Source: Hyphomicrobiales bacterium
GTDB lineage: Bacteria; Pseudomonadota; Alphaproteobacteria; Rhizobiales; Rhizobiaceae
DNA length: 64,000 bases
Assembly (NCBI GenBank): GCA_017305935.1
Contig: JAFKJU010000014.1
Coordinates: forward strand, 124,001-188,000
Direction: 5' to 3'
In this document: positions 25,890 through 34,630 of the stretch, piece by piece
Layout of the letters: every line of letters starts with the position of its first letter
Position numbering within the stretch: the first letter of the stretch is position 1
The notes under the pieces: model-generated
The model's input: only the letters and a program-made list of their open reading frames with translations
What the model was told of the DNA's origin: nothing
The model's database searches: none
Made by a program: the position numbers and the translations under genes

Positions 25890-26525
25890 TCATTCACTGA
25901 CCGGAAAACTCCGAGGAAAGGCGTGGCGGAGCAACGTCATGCCCGCCTTGTGCAGCGCCTCGGATTGCGCCGCTTCCGGGTTGAACGTGTCCCAGTACCA
26001 GGCGCCATGCACCAGATAGTTCAGCCCCTCGGAGAGACTTCCGATATCGACATCGTCGTAATCGCCCTCGCGGGCGATGTCGGCGAGGAGCGCCCGGGTT
26101 TCGGCGAGATAGGCACGGTCATTGGGCAGGCTGATCATCCGGTCGAGCTGCATCGTCTGGCGGTCGCTGCCGAACAGCACCCAGACGGCCACCCAATCCG
26201 GGTGCTCGCGGCGGAAATGCCGGGCGCAATCCATGGCCGCGACGATACGCTCGGCCGGCGACAGGCCGGGCGCCCGCACCGTGTTTTCCCAAAGTTTTGC
26301 GAACTGGTCGTTGAGATATTCAAGGACGGCGCGAAACAGCTTGTCCTTGCTGCCGAAATGAAAGACCACCAGCGCATTCGAGGAGCCGATGCGCGCGGCG
26401 ATGCGCTGCATGGTGACGCCGGCCATGCCTTCCTCGGCGATCAGCTGGATAGTCGTGTCGACGATCCGCTGGGCGCTGGCAAGGCCGCGCACATGCCGGC
26501 CATCGCGCTTTCCGCCCTTGGTCAC
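25890..26525 (-). CDS. TetR-family transcriptional regulator
   Basis: 211 residues from the GTG at 26525, which has GGAAGG 8 bases upstream; the frame is open from a TTG at 26579. The N-terminal HTH is clear (IVDTTIQLIAEEGMAGVTMQ, IAARIGSSNALVVFHFGSKDKLF in parts), followed by a helical ligand domain resembling BetI-type regulators. It lies downstream of and codirectional with the amidase gene, its likely target. Confidence 0.87.
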   Translation of the reverse strand: MTKGGKRDGRHVRGLASAQRIVDTTIQLIAEEGMAGVTMQRIAARIGSSNALVVFHFGSKDKLFRAVLEYLNDQFAKLWENTVRAPGLSPAERIVAAMDCARHFRREHPDWVAVWVLFGSDRQTMQLDRMISLPNDRAYLAETRALLADIAREGDYDDVDIGSLSEGLNYLVHGAWYWDTFNPEAAQSEALHKAGMTLLRHAFPRSFPVSE

Positions 26526-26646
26526 CGGCCCGCCTTCCCCGGCGGGCGTCTCGGAAGGGGAGGGGCGGGGTGTCTTCAAGGCTTGGTTTCCCGGGAGGAG
26601 GATGCGGTCCGCCCTTATCGGCCGGCGGACCGCCTGTCGTCAACGA

Positions 26647-28074
26647 TCACAGCGCGGGGCGGCTGGCCTTCTTGCCGTACCACGGGCCTTGCGCCGTCTC
26701 GAAGGCGAGACCGGCGCGAAAAACGTCGACATCGCAATAGCTGCGCCCGACGATCTGCATGCCGGTGGGAACCCCGTTGCGGGCATGGCCGGTCGGGATC
26801 GACAGAACCGGGCAGCGGCTCATCATGTTGAACGGCGTCGTCATCACCCAGCCGAGCATCGGATCGACCGCCTTGCCGTTGATCTCGACGCCGGTGGTCG
26901 AATGGTCGAAATCGGCAGGCACGGCAGGCAGGGCATTGGTCGGGCAGATCAGCACGTCGTAACGGTCGAGCAGCGGCCCGAGCGTCTGGTACATGGCGCC
27001 GACGGTTTCGAGGCTGCCGACGAACTCCGCCGAGGTGGACGAGCGCCCGCGCTCGGCGAACGCCCTTGCATAGGTGGTCATCTTGTCGCCGTGCTCGTCG
27101 AGAAGGCGCGAAACATAGCCGCCGAAGAGATGGCGCAGATAGGTGATGCCGGCTTCGAGAATCTCCGGCGTCCAGCCGAGATCGACTTCCTCCACGGTCG
27201 CGCCGAGCGAACGAAACACATCCAGCGCCGCCAGCGTGTTGCGGCGCACGTCGGGATCGACATCGAAGAAGCCGAGATCGATGGAATAGGCGATCTTCCA
27301 GCCCTTGATCGGCTTGAACGTCGTCGGCAGGCGCAGCTTCGGCCTGAGCGTGGCGATGTCGGTGGGGCTCGGGCCGGCCATCACGTTCTGCAGCAGGATG
27401 GCATCGGTGACCGTGCGGGCCATCGGCCCGGTATGGCAGAAGAAATCGAGGTTGAACGGCGGATCGTCGGGATTGCGGCCATAGGGCGGCTTGTAGCCGA
27501 CGACGCCGCAGGCCGAGGCCGGAATGCGGATCGAGCCGCCGATATCCGAGCCGGTGGCGACCGACGAGGTGCCGGCGGCCAGCGACGCACCCGCGCCGCC
27601 GGAGGAGCCGCCGCAGGTGAAATCCGGATTCCAGGGATTGCGGGTCACACCCCAGAGCCGCGACCAGGTGGTGCCGGCGCAGCAGAATTCCGGTGTCGCC
27701 GTGCGCGCATGCACGATGCCGCCGGCCGCCATGATGCGCGCGTTGTTCGTCGAGGTGCGGGCCGCGACATTGTCCTTGTAGATCAGCGAGCCGACCGAAC
27801 TCGGCTTGCCCTCGATCTCGCTCTCATCCTTGATGCCGACCGGCAGGCCTTCCAGCGCCCCGGTACGCGCGCCACGGGCATATTTCGCCTCCGCCTTGCG
27901 TGCCAGATCCATGGCCTCGTCGTAATGGGTGTAGGTAAAGGCATTGATCGCCGGCTGCACGGCCTCCGCCCGCCGGATCGTCGCTTCCATCAATTCGACC
28001 GGCGAAAGCTCGCGGCTCTTGAACCGACGCAGGGCCTCATGCGCCGGCAGGTAACACAGATCGACATCGCTCAT
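26647..28074 (-). CDS. Amidase (amidase signature family)
   Basis: 475 residues. The Ser-cisSer-Lys catalytic triad is visible: Lys in LPVGIKDE, cis-Ser in TCGGSSGGAGASLAAG, nucleophile Ser in GSDIGGSIRIPA. It hydrolyses an amide to acid and ammonia; substrate is unknown (AtzF, GatA-like and aryl amidases share this fold, but GatA function is unlikely without gatBC). The ATG at 28074 has GGGAGGAGC close upstream. A TetR gene follows in the same direction. Confidence 0.9.
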   Translation of the reverse strand: MSDVDLCYLPAHEALRRFKSRELSPVELMEATIRRAEAVQPAINAFTYTHYDEAMDLARKAEAKYARGARTGALEGLPVGIKDESEIEGKPSSVGSLIYKDNVAARTSTNNARIMAAGGIVHARTATPEFCCAGTTWSRLWGVTRNPWNPDFTCGGSSGGAGASLAAGTSSVATGSDIGGSIRIPASACGVVGYKPPYGRNPDDPPFNLDFFCHTGPMARTVTDAILLQNVMAGPSPTDIATLRPKLRLPTTFKPIKGWKIAYSIDLGFFDVDPDVRRNTLAALDVFRSLGATVEEVDLGWTPEILEAGITYLRHLFGGYVSRLLDEHGDKMTTYARAFAERGRSSTSAEFVGSLETVGAMYQTLGPLLDRYDVLICPTNALPAVPADFDHSTTGVEINGKAVDPMLGWVMTTPFNMMSRCPVLSIPTGHARNGVPTGMQIVGRSYCDVDVFRAGLAFETAQGPWYGKKASRPAL

Positions 28075-28143
28075 GCTTGCTCCTCCCACGAGCGCCGGCT
28101 CTCCCGCCGGCCCATTCTCCCGGCCCCAGATAAAAACAAACTG

Positions 28144-28162
28144 AATAGTTAGTCAAATAGTT
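28144..28162. promoter_or_regulatory. Direct repeat in the amidase promoter region
   Basis: AATAGTT occurs at 28144-28150 and 28156-28162 in an AT-rich island of about 35 bases upstream of the amidase gene, flanked by AAACT and AGTTTTT. It is a candidate TetR or promoter element; the symmetry is imperfect. Confidence 0.35.
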
Positions 28163-28212
28163 TTTGGCGCGATTTTTCTCGCACGCAACCGCCATGCGAC
28201 GGCCGCTTTCAT

Positions 28213-29196
28213 CTAACCGTTGGCGACCTTCGAACCCGTCAAAGCGCCGGGCGGGTGGCCGGTGATGCGTTTGAAAGCGCGGCTGAAGGCGGCCTGCGAA
28301 CCGTAGCCGAGCTTTTGCGCGGCGGTTTCGATCGGCATGCGCTCTTTAGCGATCCATTGCGTCGCAAGCCTCATGCGCAGCTCCGTCAGATAACGCAACG
28401 GCGTGACGCCGGTCACTTCCAGAAAACGCTCGGCAAAGACCGAGCGGGAAGCGCCCATGCGGTCGGCCAGTTCGACCAGCGTCCAGTCATGGCCGGGGTT
28501 GGCATGGATGGCGACGATGACGCGGCCGAGACGCGGATCGCGCAACGCCGCGATCCAGCCACTGGCATCGCCGCAACCGCATTCCACCCAGGCGCGGACG
28601 ATGAAGGCCGCCACCACATCAGCAAGTCGTGCCAGAATGCCGGCAAAGCCGGCCCGCCCGCCCTTGGCCTCGCGCTCCATCGCCTCCAGCATCGGCAGGA
28701 TTTCGGGATAGCGATCCAGCAGCGTCCCGACCCGCATCACCTCCGGCATCAGCGCCACCAGCGGATGCAACCCGCCGAGATCGAATTCCATGCAGCCGCT
28801 GAAGACGATTGCCCGCGCTTCCGGCCCCGTCTTGCCGTCGCAGGCGGTGATGGCGCTGACCGAACTGCACAGCGGCGCCGCTTCAAGCGCGCGGATATCC
28901 CGGCATTTGATCTCGTCGGACGAGACCAGCGCATGGAACCCGCCGCGCGGCAACAGCACCGCATCCCCGGTTTCCAGTCCATGGACGATGCCGCCCGGCA
29001 AACGCAACTGCACCGGCCCGCGCGCCACGAAATGGAACTGCGCGCGGCCTCCGACCTCGCCGAAGGAGAAGCCGAACGGCGCCGCCGCCTCGATGCGGCG
29101 ATAGTCGAGGCCGACGAGGCGCATGCCCATCAGCAATTCGCTGACAAGATCAGGATCGAGCGGCTTGCGCTCAGTTTCGGACTTTCGATCAAGCAT
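28213..29196 (-). CDS. AraC-family regulator with AraC-binding-like cupin domain
   Basis: 327 residues. The N-terminal cupin_6-type domain (FHFVARGPVQLRLPGG, about 52-67) is followed by a C-terminal double HTH (LVELADRMGASRSVFAERF and IETAAQKLGYGSQAAFSRAFKR in parts, about 235-315). This architecture is common next to MFS exporters or oxidoreductases. It is divergent from the MFS gene with an 81-base gap, so that gene is the likely target. Confidence 0.88.
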   Translation of the reverse strand: MLDRKSETERKPLDPDLVSELLMGMRLVGLDYRRIEAAAPFGFSFGEVGGRAQFHFVARGPVQLRLPGGIVHGLETGDAVLLPRGGFHALVSSDEIKCRDIRALEAAPLCSSVSAITACDGKTGPEARAIVFSGCMEFDLGGLHPLVALMPEVMRVGTLLDRYPEILPMLEAMEREAKGGRAGFAGILARLADVVAAFIVRAWVECGCGDASGWIAALRDPRLGRVIVAIHANPGHDWTLVELADRMGASRSVFAERFLEVTGVTPLRYLTELRMRLATQWIAKERMPIETAAQKLGYGSQAAFSRAFKRITGHPPGALTGSKVANG

Positions 29197-29277
29197 GGCG
29201 GATTTTGTGACATAGATCGTCCGGTTCGTCCAGCCTATCTTCCGGGCCTATCGTTCATCCCTCCCAAGGATACGCTC

Positions 29278-30480
29278 ATGACTCCCAGTTTCGATACCAT
29301 GGCCGTGAACGGCCGAACCGATGCGCCCGCCTGGGGCGCGGTGGTCTCCATGGCGCTCGGCGTCTTCGGCCTGGTGACGGCCGAATTCCTGCCGGCCAGC
29401 CTGTTGACGCCGATTGCCGCCGAACTCGGCATCAGCGAAGGGGCCGCCGGCCAGGCGGTGACGGCGACCGCCGTCGTCGGCATGGTCGCCAGCCTGCTGA
29501 TCACCACCCTTGCGCGCCGCATCGACCGGCGGCACCTGATGATGGGCTTTTCCGCCCTGCTGATCGTCTCGAACCTGATGGTCGCCTTCGCGCCCGGCCT
29601 GATTTTGCTGCTGGTCGGCCGGGTTCTGCTCGGCATCGCGCTCGGCGGCTTCTGGGCGATGGCGACCGCCATCGCCATGCGCCTCGTGCCGGCCGCATCC
29701 GTGCCGCGGGCGCTGTCGATGATCTTTAGCGGCGTTTCGGCCGCGACCATTGTCGCCGCCCCGGTCGGCAGCTATCTCGGCGAAATCGCCGGCTGGCGCG
29801 CCGTCTTCCTGCTTGCCGCCGGCCTCGGCGTGCTCGCCCTCGTCATGCAGTTCCTGACCCTGCCGCGCCTTGCCCCGACCGGTACCACCAGCCTGCGCAC
29901 GCTCGGCGAGGTTCTCGCCCGGCCCGGCATCGCGCTCGGCCTCGTCGCCGCGACTTTGGTCTTCGGCGGCCATTTCGCCTTCTTCACCTATCTCAGGCCC
30001 TATTTGGAATTCGATATCGGCGCCGGCATCGCGGCGGTCTCGTCGCTGCTGCTCGGCTTCGGCATCGCCAATTTCGTCGGCACGCTGTTCGCCGGCGTCC
30101 TCATCGGCCGCAGCCTGCGGCTGGCGCTGACGGCGATGCCGCTGGCGCTCGGCGCCATGGCGCTGCTGATCGTCACGCTGCAGCCCTCGCTGGCCGGCGC
30201 CGCGGTCATCGTCGCCGCCTGGGGTTTTGTGTTCGGCGCGGTGCCGGTTTCCTGGTCCACCTGGCTCGCCAAGACCATTCCCGACGAGGCCGAAAGTGCC
30301 GGCGGCCTGCTGGTGGCGGCCATCCAGTTCGCCATCGCCATGGGGGCTGCGGCCGGCGGCGTGATCTTCGATACCAGCGGTGCCACCGGCGTCTTCAGCG
30401 TCAGCGCCCTGGTCCTCATCCTCGCCGCCATCGGCATCCTGCTCGGCGTTTCGCCGCGGCGGGCGTCCGAAATCGCCTGA
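29278..30480 (+). CDS. MFS transporter (DHA1, AraJ/YdhP-like)
   Basis: 400 residues with 12 predicted membrane helices. The first helix region reads VVSMALGVFGLVTAEFLPASLL (split: ALGVFGLVTAEFLPASLL), typical of the AraJ/YdhP exporter group, and the loop 2-3 motif ARRIDRRHLM is present. AAGGATACGCTC precedes the ATG. Likely exports sugars, drugs or amino acid derivatives; the substrate is unknown. Controlled probably by the divergent AraC regulator. Confidence 0.9.
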   Translation: MTPSFDTMAVNGRTDAPAWGAVVSMALGVFGLVTAEFLPASLLTPIAAELGISEGAAGQAVTATAVVGMVASLLITTLARRIDRRHLMMGFSALLIVSNLMVAFAPGLILLLVGRVLLGIALGGFWAMATAIAMRLVPAASVPRALSMIFSGVSAATIVAAPVGSYLGEIAGWRAVFLLAAGLGVLALVMQFLTLPRLAPTGTTSLRTLGEVLARPGIALGLVAATLVFGGHFAFFTYLRPYLEFDIGAGIAAVSSLLLGFGIANFVGTLFAGVLIGRSLRLALTAMPLALGAMALLIVTLQPSLAGAAVIVAAWGFVFGAVPVSWSTWLAKTIPDEAESAGGLLVAAIQFAIAMGAAAGGVIFDTSGATGVFSVSALVLILAAIGILLGVSPRRASEIA

Positions 30481-30487
30481 TTAAAAA

Positions 30488-30524
30488 GGCGGGGGCGCGG
30501 TAACGCGCCCTCCGCCGGTTTTTT
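30488..30524 (+). terminator. Rho-independent terminator of the MFS gene
   Basis: GGCGGGGGCGCG and CGCGCCCTCCGCC pair in a 12-bp GC stem with loop GTAA, preceded by AAAAA and followed by TTTTTT. Confidence 0.88.
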
Positions 30525-30682
30525 CCCTGGATGAGGCGGCGGAATTGCGACCTGTTCCGATCCTCTCTGGCAGAGGAAGAGGGGAGGGTATAGAACATCG
30601 CAAAGCAGCCGTCCCGTCCTATATTCCGCGACGTATTACCTGCACATCGGATATGCCCTTTCGACGACAAGGAACCTGTTTC

Positions 30683-31582
30683 ATGACCGAGAAATCCCCC
30701 GCCGACAATTTTCCCGCCGGCTACGAGCCTCCGAAGGTCTGGACCTGGGACAAGGCCAATGGCGGCGCCTTCGCCAATATCAACCGTCCCATCGCCGGCC
30801 CGACCCATGACAAGGAACTGCCGGTCGGCAAGCATCCGCTGCAGCTCTATTCGCTGGCGACGCCGAATGGCGTGAAAGTCGGGATCATGCTGGAGGAACT
30901 GCTGGCGGCCGGCCATTCGGGCGCCGAATACGATGCCTGGCCGATCCGCATCGGCGATGGCGACCAGTTCGGGTCCGGCTTCGTCGAGGTCAATCCGAAC
31001 TCGAAAATCCCGGCGCTGATGGACCATGCGCCGAAGGGCGGCGGCGAGCCGGTCCGCATCTTCGAATCCGCCTCGATCCTGCTCTATCTCGCCGAAAAAT
31101 TCGGCGCCTTCCTGCCGTCGGACCTGCGCGCCCGCACCGAAACCTTCAACTGGCTGTTCTGGCAGATGGGCTCGGCGCCCTTCCTCGGCGGCGGTTTCGG
31201 GCATTTCTATGCCTATGCGCCGATCCGCATCCAGTATGCCATCGACCGCTACGCCATGGAGGTCAAGCGCCAGCTCGACGTGCTCGACCGGCATCTGGCC
31301 GACAACCAGTTCATGGCGGGCAGCGAATACACCATCGCCGACATGGCGATCTGGCCGTGGTATGGCGCCATCGCGCTCGGCCAGGCCTATGGCGATGCCG
31401 GCACGTTCCTGGATGTCCAGACCTACAGGAACGTCCAGCGCTGGACGGCGGAAATCGCCGCCCGTCCGGCCGTACAACGCGGCCGCAAGGTCAACCGCCT
31501 GAGCGGCGACCCCGCCGACCAGTTGCATGAACGCCATGACGCCTCCGACTTCGATACGAAGACGCAGGACAAGATCGGCTAG
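30683..31582 (+). CDS. yghU: Glutathione S-transferase, YghU/disulfide-bond oxidoreductase type
   Basis: 299 residues. An N-terminal extension typical of YghU (YEPPKVWTWDKANGGAFANINRP in parts) precedes a thioredoxin-like domain (LYSLATPNGVKVGIMLEELL, VNPNSKIPALMDH, FESASILLYLAEK) and a helical C-terminal domain (FNWLFWQMGSAPFLGGGFGHF). YghU-type proteins reduce disulfides with glutathione. The stop codon TAG overlaps the first base of a repeated palindromic element, which may supply the end of the gene and its terminator. Confidence 0.9.
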   Translation: MTEKSPADNFPAGYEPPKVWTWDKANGGAFANINRPIAGPTHDKELPVGKHPLQLYSLATPNGVKVGIMLEELLAAGHSGAEYDAWPIRIGDGDQFGSGFVEVNPNSKIPALMDHAPKGGGEPVRIFESASILLYLAEKFGAFLPSDLRARTETFNWLFWQMGSAPFLGGGFGHFYAYAPIRIQYAIDRYAMEVKRQLDVLDRHLADNQFMAGSEYTIADMAIWPWYGAIALGQAYGDAGTFLDVQTYRNVQRWTAEIAARPAVQRGRKVNRLSGDPADQLHERHDASDFDTKTQDKIG

Positions 31583-31684
31583 AGCATTTCCAGCCGAAGC
31601 GAAATCGCTTCGGCGTCGGACAATGCGTTAGGAACAGATAGATAGAGTATTGAAGGTGATTCCGTTTTCACCTTCGATACTCTA
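31582..31684. repeat. Rhizobial mosaic palindromic repeat, copy 1
   Basis: Starts GAGCATTTCC, as does the copy at 46465. It contains two hairpins: GCCGAAGCGA-AA-TCGCTTCGGC (31593-31614) and a 17-bp stem with one G-U/T-G pair, from TAGAGTATTGAAGGTGA to TCACCTTCGATACTCTA (31643-31684). It is non-coding, sits right behind the GST gene, and may end its transcript. Confidence 0.7.
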
Positions 31685-31708
31685 GACGACAGCATAAGGA
31701 AGACCCGG

Positions 31709-32086
31709 ATGGCAAACCTGCCCGACATGACCAAACATCGCGGCTTTCCGTCCGGCATGCCGGGCACCGGCGTCCAGTTCACTATCCGCCGCGCCAATCC
31801 GCGCGGGGTGACGCCGATCAAGGCGCTGCCCCGCCGCGGCCGGCCGGGCACGGCCGAACACCGCATCGACGCCGCCTTCCTGCATGCCCTCTGGCATCAT
31901 TTCGGGCCAGAACCCTTCGAGCGCGGCAATCTCGATGCCGCGCGCCTCAACCTGCTGTTCGGCCGCGAGGTCGTCGCGGCCGAAAAGGATTTCGATCCCC
32001 TGTCCTACGAATCCCTGCTCGTCATCGACGAGCGGGTCGCCCGGCAGAGTTTTCCGGAATCCTTCGAGGACGTGTTCGAGGTCTGA
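31709..32086 (+). CDS. Hypothetical protein, 125 residues
   Basis: A soluble protein with a Gly/Pro-rich N-terminal third (FPSGMPGTGVQFTIRRANPRG) and a helical C-terminal two thirds ending SFPESFEDVFEV. No signal peptide, membrane segment or known motif. The ribosome site AAGGAAGACCCGG precedes the ATG. Codon use matches the neighbours. Convergent with the downstream dehydrogenase gene; the two stop codons lie in one palindrome. Function unknown. Confidence 0.65.
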   Translation: MANLPDMTKHRGFPSGMPGTGVQFTIRRANPRGVTPIKALPRRGRPGTAEHRIDAAFLHALWHHFGPEPFERGNLDAARLNLLFGREVVAAEKDFDPLSYESLLVIDERVARQSFPESFEDVFEV

Positions 32087-32100
32087 CGGACGTCAGACCT
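32079..32100. terminator. Palindrome spanning two convergent stop codons
   Basis: AGGTCTGACG-GA-CGTCAGACCT is a perfect 10-bp inverted repeat that contains the stop codons of both converging genes (32084-32086 and 32093-32095). It may act as a bidirectional 3' end structure, although no T-run follows on either side. Confidence 0.55.
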
Positions 32101-34543
32101 TGATCCGCAGGCCTTTCGGATCGTAGGCCGGCGAAAGATGCGCCGTCAGGGCAAATCGATCGCCGGCCAGATCCACCTCGAAATGACCGCCCGTCAGGAA
32201 AGCCCCGTCGACGCCTGACGCATTGTCGATCAGCGCCAGCGCGACGGAACGACCGAGCGTATGGCCATAGGCGGCCGAGCGCACCTCGCCGACCGGCTCG
32301 CCATTGCGCAGCACCAGTTCACCGCCCCAGAGCATGGGGGAGGGGTCGTCGACGGTAAACTGGACGATGCGCCGCGCCGGTATGCCCTTCGCCTTGGCGG
32401 CGGCCAGCGCCTCGCGGCCGATGAAACCGCTGGCCTTGTCGAGCGCGACGGCAAAACCGAGCCCCGCCTCGTAAGGCGTGATATCCGGCGTCAATTCACG
32501 GCTCCAGGCGCGATAACCCTTTTCCAGCCGTAACGCTTCCAGCGCGTAATAACCGCAGTCGATCATGCCATCCTCCCCGCCGGCCGCGTGCAGCGCCTCG
32601 TAGACGCCGACCGCGAATTCGCTCGGCACGATCAGCTCCCAGCCGAGTTCGCCGACATAGGTCATGCGGTTGGCATAACCGGTGGCGTAGCCGATATCGA
32701 TCTCGCGAATGGTGGCAAAGGGAAAACCGTCGCTTGTGAGATCGGCGGAGGTGAGGCAGGCGAGGATGTCGCGCGATTTCGGTCCCATCAGCGCCAGCAC
32801 GGCATAGGCCGAGGTAACGTCGGTCAGCGTCACATGGGCGTCGGCCGGGATGTTCTTGGCGATCCAATCCGCATCATGCACCGCCTGCGCCGAGCCGGTG
32901 ACCAGCAGGAAGCGATCCGCCGCAAGCCGCATCACCGTCAGGTCGCTTTCATAGCCGCCACGTTCATTGAGCAGGCCGGTATAGACCGAGCGGCCGATCG
33001 CGACATCGATCTCGGCGGCGCAGATGCGGTTGAGCGCCGCCACGGCATCGCGCCCCTGCACCAGCAGCTTGGCGAAGGAGGTCTGGTCGAACAGGCCGGC
33101 AGCCTCACGCACCGCCTGCATTTCGCGGCGCACCGGCTCGTGCCAGTTCTGGCGGCCGAAGGCATAGTCCGTCACCGGGGTTTCGCCCGGGCTCGCGAAC
33201 CAGTTGGCCCGCTCCCAGCCCATTTTCGAGCCGAAGCAGGCGCCCTTGGCCGCCAGCCGGTCGTAGAGCGGAGAGCGGCGGAAGGGGCGGGCGGTGTGCA
33301 GCTCGCGGTTCGGCCAGGGCATGGCGTAATGCAGGCCGAGCGTTTCCTTGACCCGGTCGTGCAGCCAGCGCGGATTGTTGTTGAAGCCGGCGAAGCGGCG
33401 GATATCGACCGGCCAGAGATCCATGGTCGGCGCGCTATTGACGATCCATTCGGCCAGTGCCCGGCCGGCGCCGCCGGCGCTGGCGATGCCCATCGAGTTG
33501 AAGCCGGCGCCGACATAGAAATTCTTCAGCTCCGGCGCCTCGCCAAGGATGAAATTATTGTCCGGCGTAAAACTTTCCGGGCCATTGTAGAATTTCCTGA
33601 TCTCGGCGGTTTCGAGCTGCGGCACGCGGATCAGCGCATTCTGCATCAGCGGCTCGAACTGGTCCCAGTCGTCTTCCAGCAGGGCGAATTCGAAATCGTC
33701 GGGAATGCCGTTCATGCCCCAGGGTTTTGCTTCCGGCTCGAAGCCGCCCATGACGAGGCCGCCGACCTCCTCCTTGAAATAGATGAAACCATCGGGATCG
33801 CGCATGACCGGCAGGTCCGGATGGACACCTTCGATGCGGCCGGTGACGATATACATATGCTCCGCCGAATGCAGCGGCACGCTGACGCCGCACATCTGCC
33901 CGACCTTGCGCGCCCATTGGCCGGCGCAATTGACGACGATCTCGGCGGCAATCGCGCCCCGGTCGGTCTCGACGCCGGTCACCTGCCCCTGCCGTGTGGT
34001 AATGCCGGTGACGCGCACCCGCTCGACGATGCGGGCGCCGCGATTGCGCGCGCCCTTGGCAAGCGATTGCGTCAGGTCGGTGGGGTTGGCCTTGCCGTCG
34101 CCCGGCAGCCAGACGGCGCCGACCAGATCGTCGATGGCCATGACCGGCCACAGATCGCCGGCCTCCTTCGGCGAGATCACCTCGACATCCACCCCTTGCG
34201 CGCGGGCGGAAGCGGCGGTGCGCTTCAGCACGGTCATGCGCTCGGCGGTGCGGGCGACGGCCAGCGAGCCGCAATTCTTCCAGCCGGTCGCCAGTCCCGT
34301 CTCGGCCTCCAGTTCGCTATAAAGTTTTGTCGAATAGCGGATGAGGCCGGTCATGTTGGCATGGCTGCGCAACTGGCCGACAAGGCCGGCGGCATGCCAG
34401 GTGGTGCCGCCGCTGAGCTGGCCCTGTTCGAGGAGGACGACATCCGTCCATCCGAGCTTCGTCAGATGATAGGCGACCGAACAACCGATGATGCCGCCGC
34501 CGATGATGACAACCTGCGCCTGCGTGGGCAAACCCTGCGCCAT
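32093..34543 (-). CDS. FAD-dependent dimethylglycine/sarcosine dehydrogenase-like enzyme with GcvT domain
   Basis: 816 residues. The N-terminal DAO-type FAD domain has VVIIGGGIIGCSVAYHLTKLG and the covalent-FAD-region motif GGTTWHAAGLVGQLR, with a middle region FYNGPESFTPDNNF. The C-terminal half is a GcvT/aminomethyltransferase (tetrahydrofolate-binding) fold with GYESDLTVMRLA, WELIVPSEFAVGVYEAL and GYRAWSRELTPDITPYEAGL. Such enzymes oxidatively demethylate N-methylglycines and pass the one-carbon unit to folate. Exact substrate is not decidable. The ATG at 34543 follows GGGAGGTTGTTTC; an upstream frame start at 34606 lacks an SD. The DeoR gene lies just upstream in the same direction. Confidence 0.88.
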   Translation of the reverse strand: MAQGLPTQAQVVIIGGGIIGCSVAYHLTKLGWTDVVLLEQGQLSGGTTWHAAGLVGQLRSHANMTGLIRYSTKLYSELEAETGLATGWKNCGSLAVARTAERMTVLKRTAASARAQGVDVEVISPKEAGDLWPVMAIDDLVGAVWLPGDGKANPTDLTQSLAKGARNRGARIVERVRVTGITTRQGQVTGVETDRGAIAAEIVVNCAGQWARKVGQMCGVSVPLHSAEHMYIVTGRIEGVHPDLPVMRDPDGFIYFKEEVGGLVMGGFEPEAKPWGMNGIPDDFEFALLEDDWDQFEPLMQNALIRVPQLETAEIRKFYNGPESFTPDNNFILGEAPELKNFYVGAGFNSMGIASAGGAGRALAEWIVNSAPTMDLWPVDIRRFAGFNNNPRWLHDRVKETLGLHYAMPWPNRELHTARPFRRSPLYDRLAAKGACFGSKMGWERANWFASPGETPVTDYAFGRQNWHEPVRREMQAVREAAGLFDQTSFAKLLVQGRDAVAALNRICAAEIDVAIGRSVYTGLLNERGGYESDLTVMRLAADRFLLVTGSAQAVHDADWIAKNIPADAHVTLTDVTSAYAVLALMGPKSRDILACLTSADLTSDGFPFATIREIDIGYATGYANRMTYVGELGWELIVPSEFAVGVYEALHAAGGEDGMIDCGYYALEALRLEKGYRAWSRELTPDITPYEAGLGFAVALDKASGFIGREALAAAKAKGIPARRIVQFTVDDPSPMLWGGELVLRNGEPVGEVRSAAYGHTLGRSVALALIDNASGVDGAFLTGGHFEVDLAGDRFALTAHLSPAYDPKGLRIKV

Positions 34544-34601
34544 GAAACAACCTCCCGTTTCGAAGAAGGCTTCAGCATAGCCGCCACGCCACAAAGCGCA
34601 A

Positions 34602-34628
34602 CACAAAATATCACAAAATGCATCAAAT
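34602..34628. promoter_or_regulatory. Three phased repeats upstream of the dehydrogenase gene
   Basis: CACAAAAT at 34602-34609 and 34612-34619 and a weaker ATCAAAT at 34622-34628 recur with a 10-base period in the 87-base gap after the DeoR gene. Phasing on one helix face fits cooperative binding by the DeoR-family regulator. Confidence 0.45.
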
Positions 34629-34630
34629 AG

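Noticed and set aside
31582-31684. Insertion sequence
   Set aside because: No transposase, no target-site duplication visible; better explained as a small palindromic repeat.
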